From: DAIRET01 sp036795455
GTDB lineage: Bacteria; Bacteroidota; Ignavibacteria; Ignavibacteriales; Ignavibacteriaceae
Direction of reading: 5' to 3'
Assembly: GCA_036795455.1 (NCBI GenBank)
Contig: DAIRET010000006.1
Location: forward strand, 1-43,491
Length of the DNA stretch: 43,491 nt
The notes beneath the pieces are model-generated. The model had not been told where the DNA came from. It saw only the letters and a list, made by a program, of their open reading frames with translations, and did no database searches. Within the stretch, counting starts at the first letter, position 1; the number at the start of each line of letters is the position of its first letter. Of the stretch, positions 42,874 through 43,491 are shown in pieces. The translations under genes were made by a program, and so were the position numbers.

Positions 42874-42899
42874 AAAAGCCCCTTAACCGGGGCTTTTTT
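42874..42899 (+). terminator. Rho-independent terminator
   Basis: AAAAGCCCC and GGGGCTTTT form a 9 bp stem around TTAACC, followed by more T residues, 20 bp after the adhesin stop codon. Confidence 0.9.
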
Positions 42900-43194
42900 A
42901 TTTATAAGCATTAAATATGCTTTCCCGGTAAGTACGTGTTTAATGATCCCCCCAATTATTTTTACAAAATATATTTATTTGCTTGCTTTTGTATTTTTTT
43001 TTTTTTCTATATTAGCACAACAAAATTGAAACAATATTTTATCAATTACGTTCTATTAACTTAAGTTCTGTTTTTAGCGTTGTCCAATTAACCCCGACCT
43101 TTTGGTTAGAGAAGATGAACCACCGCTTACCGTAACGGTTTTAACCGCTACAATTGAAGCAGTAACTTGAGCCGATAAGAAATGGATGCAGTAA
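42900..43194 (+). other. Gene-free stretch with poly-T tract
   Basis: No gene is supported. A run of about 15 T residues lies near 42988-43005, followed by CTATATTAGC, which could contain a -10 box. A 29-codon open stretch ends at the TGA at 43168 but has no start and looks incidental. Confidence 0.5.
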
Positions 43195-43491
43195 ATGATT
43201 ACTACAATGTGTTCTCCCTTGTCTAAACTATTTAGTAATCCATTAAAACAGTATAAGGATGTTCAATGTCTCAATAGAGAAAACAAAGATTTAGAAAACA
43301 ACTACGGGGCTTGTAATATTGTAAACCACACCCCCAGTTTACATGCAAGCAAATTAAACAGCACAGACCGGCATACAACGCACAGTTGCAAAAAGGAGTA
43401 CTGTGCAATAGAAGAACAAAAACCTCCAAACAGTTATACCTTTTTACAAGCATTTACAAATACAAAAATTAACTTTTTACATCTCGCTTCT
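43195..43491 (+). CDS. Open frame running off the right edge, uncertain
   Basis: From the ATG at 43195 there are 99 codons without a stop to the end of the window, long for a frame in DNA this AT-rich. The translation starts MITTMCSPLSKLFSNPLKQY, is polar, with six cysteines and many asparagines, and I recognise no family. No good ribosome site is seen. It may be the start of a gene continuing beyond the window or chance. Confidence 0.3.
   Translation, partial: MITTMCSPLSKLFSNPLKQYKDVQCLNRENKDLENNYGACNIVNHTPSLHASKLNSTDRHTTHSCKKEYCAIEEQKPPNSYTFLQAFTNTKINFLHLAS

Noticed and set aside
43271..43453. Minus-strand ORF near the right edge, rich in cysteine and leucine
   Set aside because: It lies opposite a longer open frame, has no ribosome site and no recognisable family; probably chance.
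1..43491. CRISPR arrays, rRNA genes and insertion sequences
   Set aside because: I saw no regularly spaced identical repeats, no ribosomal RNA core sequences and no transposase gene.

Overview
The window suggests a member of the Ignavibacteria (Bacteroidota/Chlorobiota relatives). It is AT-rich. Three secreted proteins end in a type IX secretion (T9SS) sorting domain carrying the 'NYPNPFNP' signature typical of that group, and there are several lipoproteins and a tricorn-type protease. This placement rests on protein style, not on a marker gene.

Region 1 (1-8.6 kb) is an accessory region and looks like the distal part of a chromosomal integron cassette array. Single genes or pairs, all on the + strand and mostly unrelated, are separated by 84-155 bp imperfect inverted repeats built like attC sites (495-649, 1323-1470, 3106-3251, 5496-5579, 7324-7455, a weak one at 4714-4768 and a broken end near 5680-5697). 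Cargo: a CPBP membrane protease, two lipoproteins, an MA-like zinc peptidase with a dihydrofolate-reductase-like remnant behind it, DUF3781, a Cass2/GyrI-like effector-binding protein, an isochorismatase-type hydrolase, a short hydrophobic peptide, a lipoprotein metallophosphoesterase and a DUF3089 hydrolase. No integrase is in the window; cassette polarity puts it to the left.

Region 2 (8.7-22.6 kb) looks like chromosomal backbone: a stand-alone E2-type acyltransferase domain, a T9SS-secreted protein, a conserved cysteine-rich protein of unknown function, a MaeB-type malic enzyme fused to a phosphotransacetylase domain, and convergent to it a tricorn-like protease. A putative outer-membrane protein and a LytS/LytTR two-component pair follow. 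A vapBC toxin-antitoxin module with a palindromic operator (22.8-23.5 kb) is inserted next, with a possible decayed third antitoxin-like ORF.

Region 3 (23.8-30.7 kb) is a tight heme operon: ccsA/hemX-like - hemA - hemC - unknown lipoprotein - hemD - hemE - hemN. It covers glutamyl-tRNA to protoporphyrinogen except HemL and HemB; the terminal oxidase and ferrochelatase are also absent.

Region 4 (30.8-36.5 kb) is on the minus strand: bacteriohemerythrin, then a gldA-like dehydrogenase - SDR - SPL-type radical SAM set with overlapping ends, an AlkD-type DNA glycosylase and a cytoplasmic M14 peptidase. The M14 gene is divergent from a glutamate-racemase homolog on the + strand.

Region 5 (37.6-42.9 kb) holds two large T9SS cargo proteins: an M14 carboxypeptidase, and a mosaic adhesin-like protein combining a predicted Cys-Gln thioester domain, an Ig-like domain, a DUF11 repeat and a choice-of-anchor-A domain. 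The last 0.6 kb has no secure gene, only an ORF running off the end.
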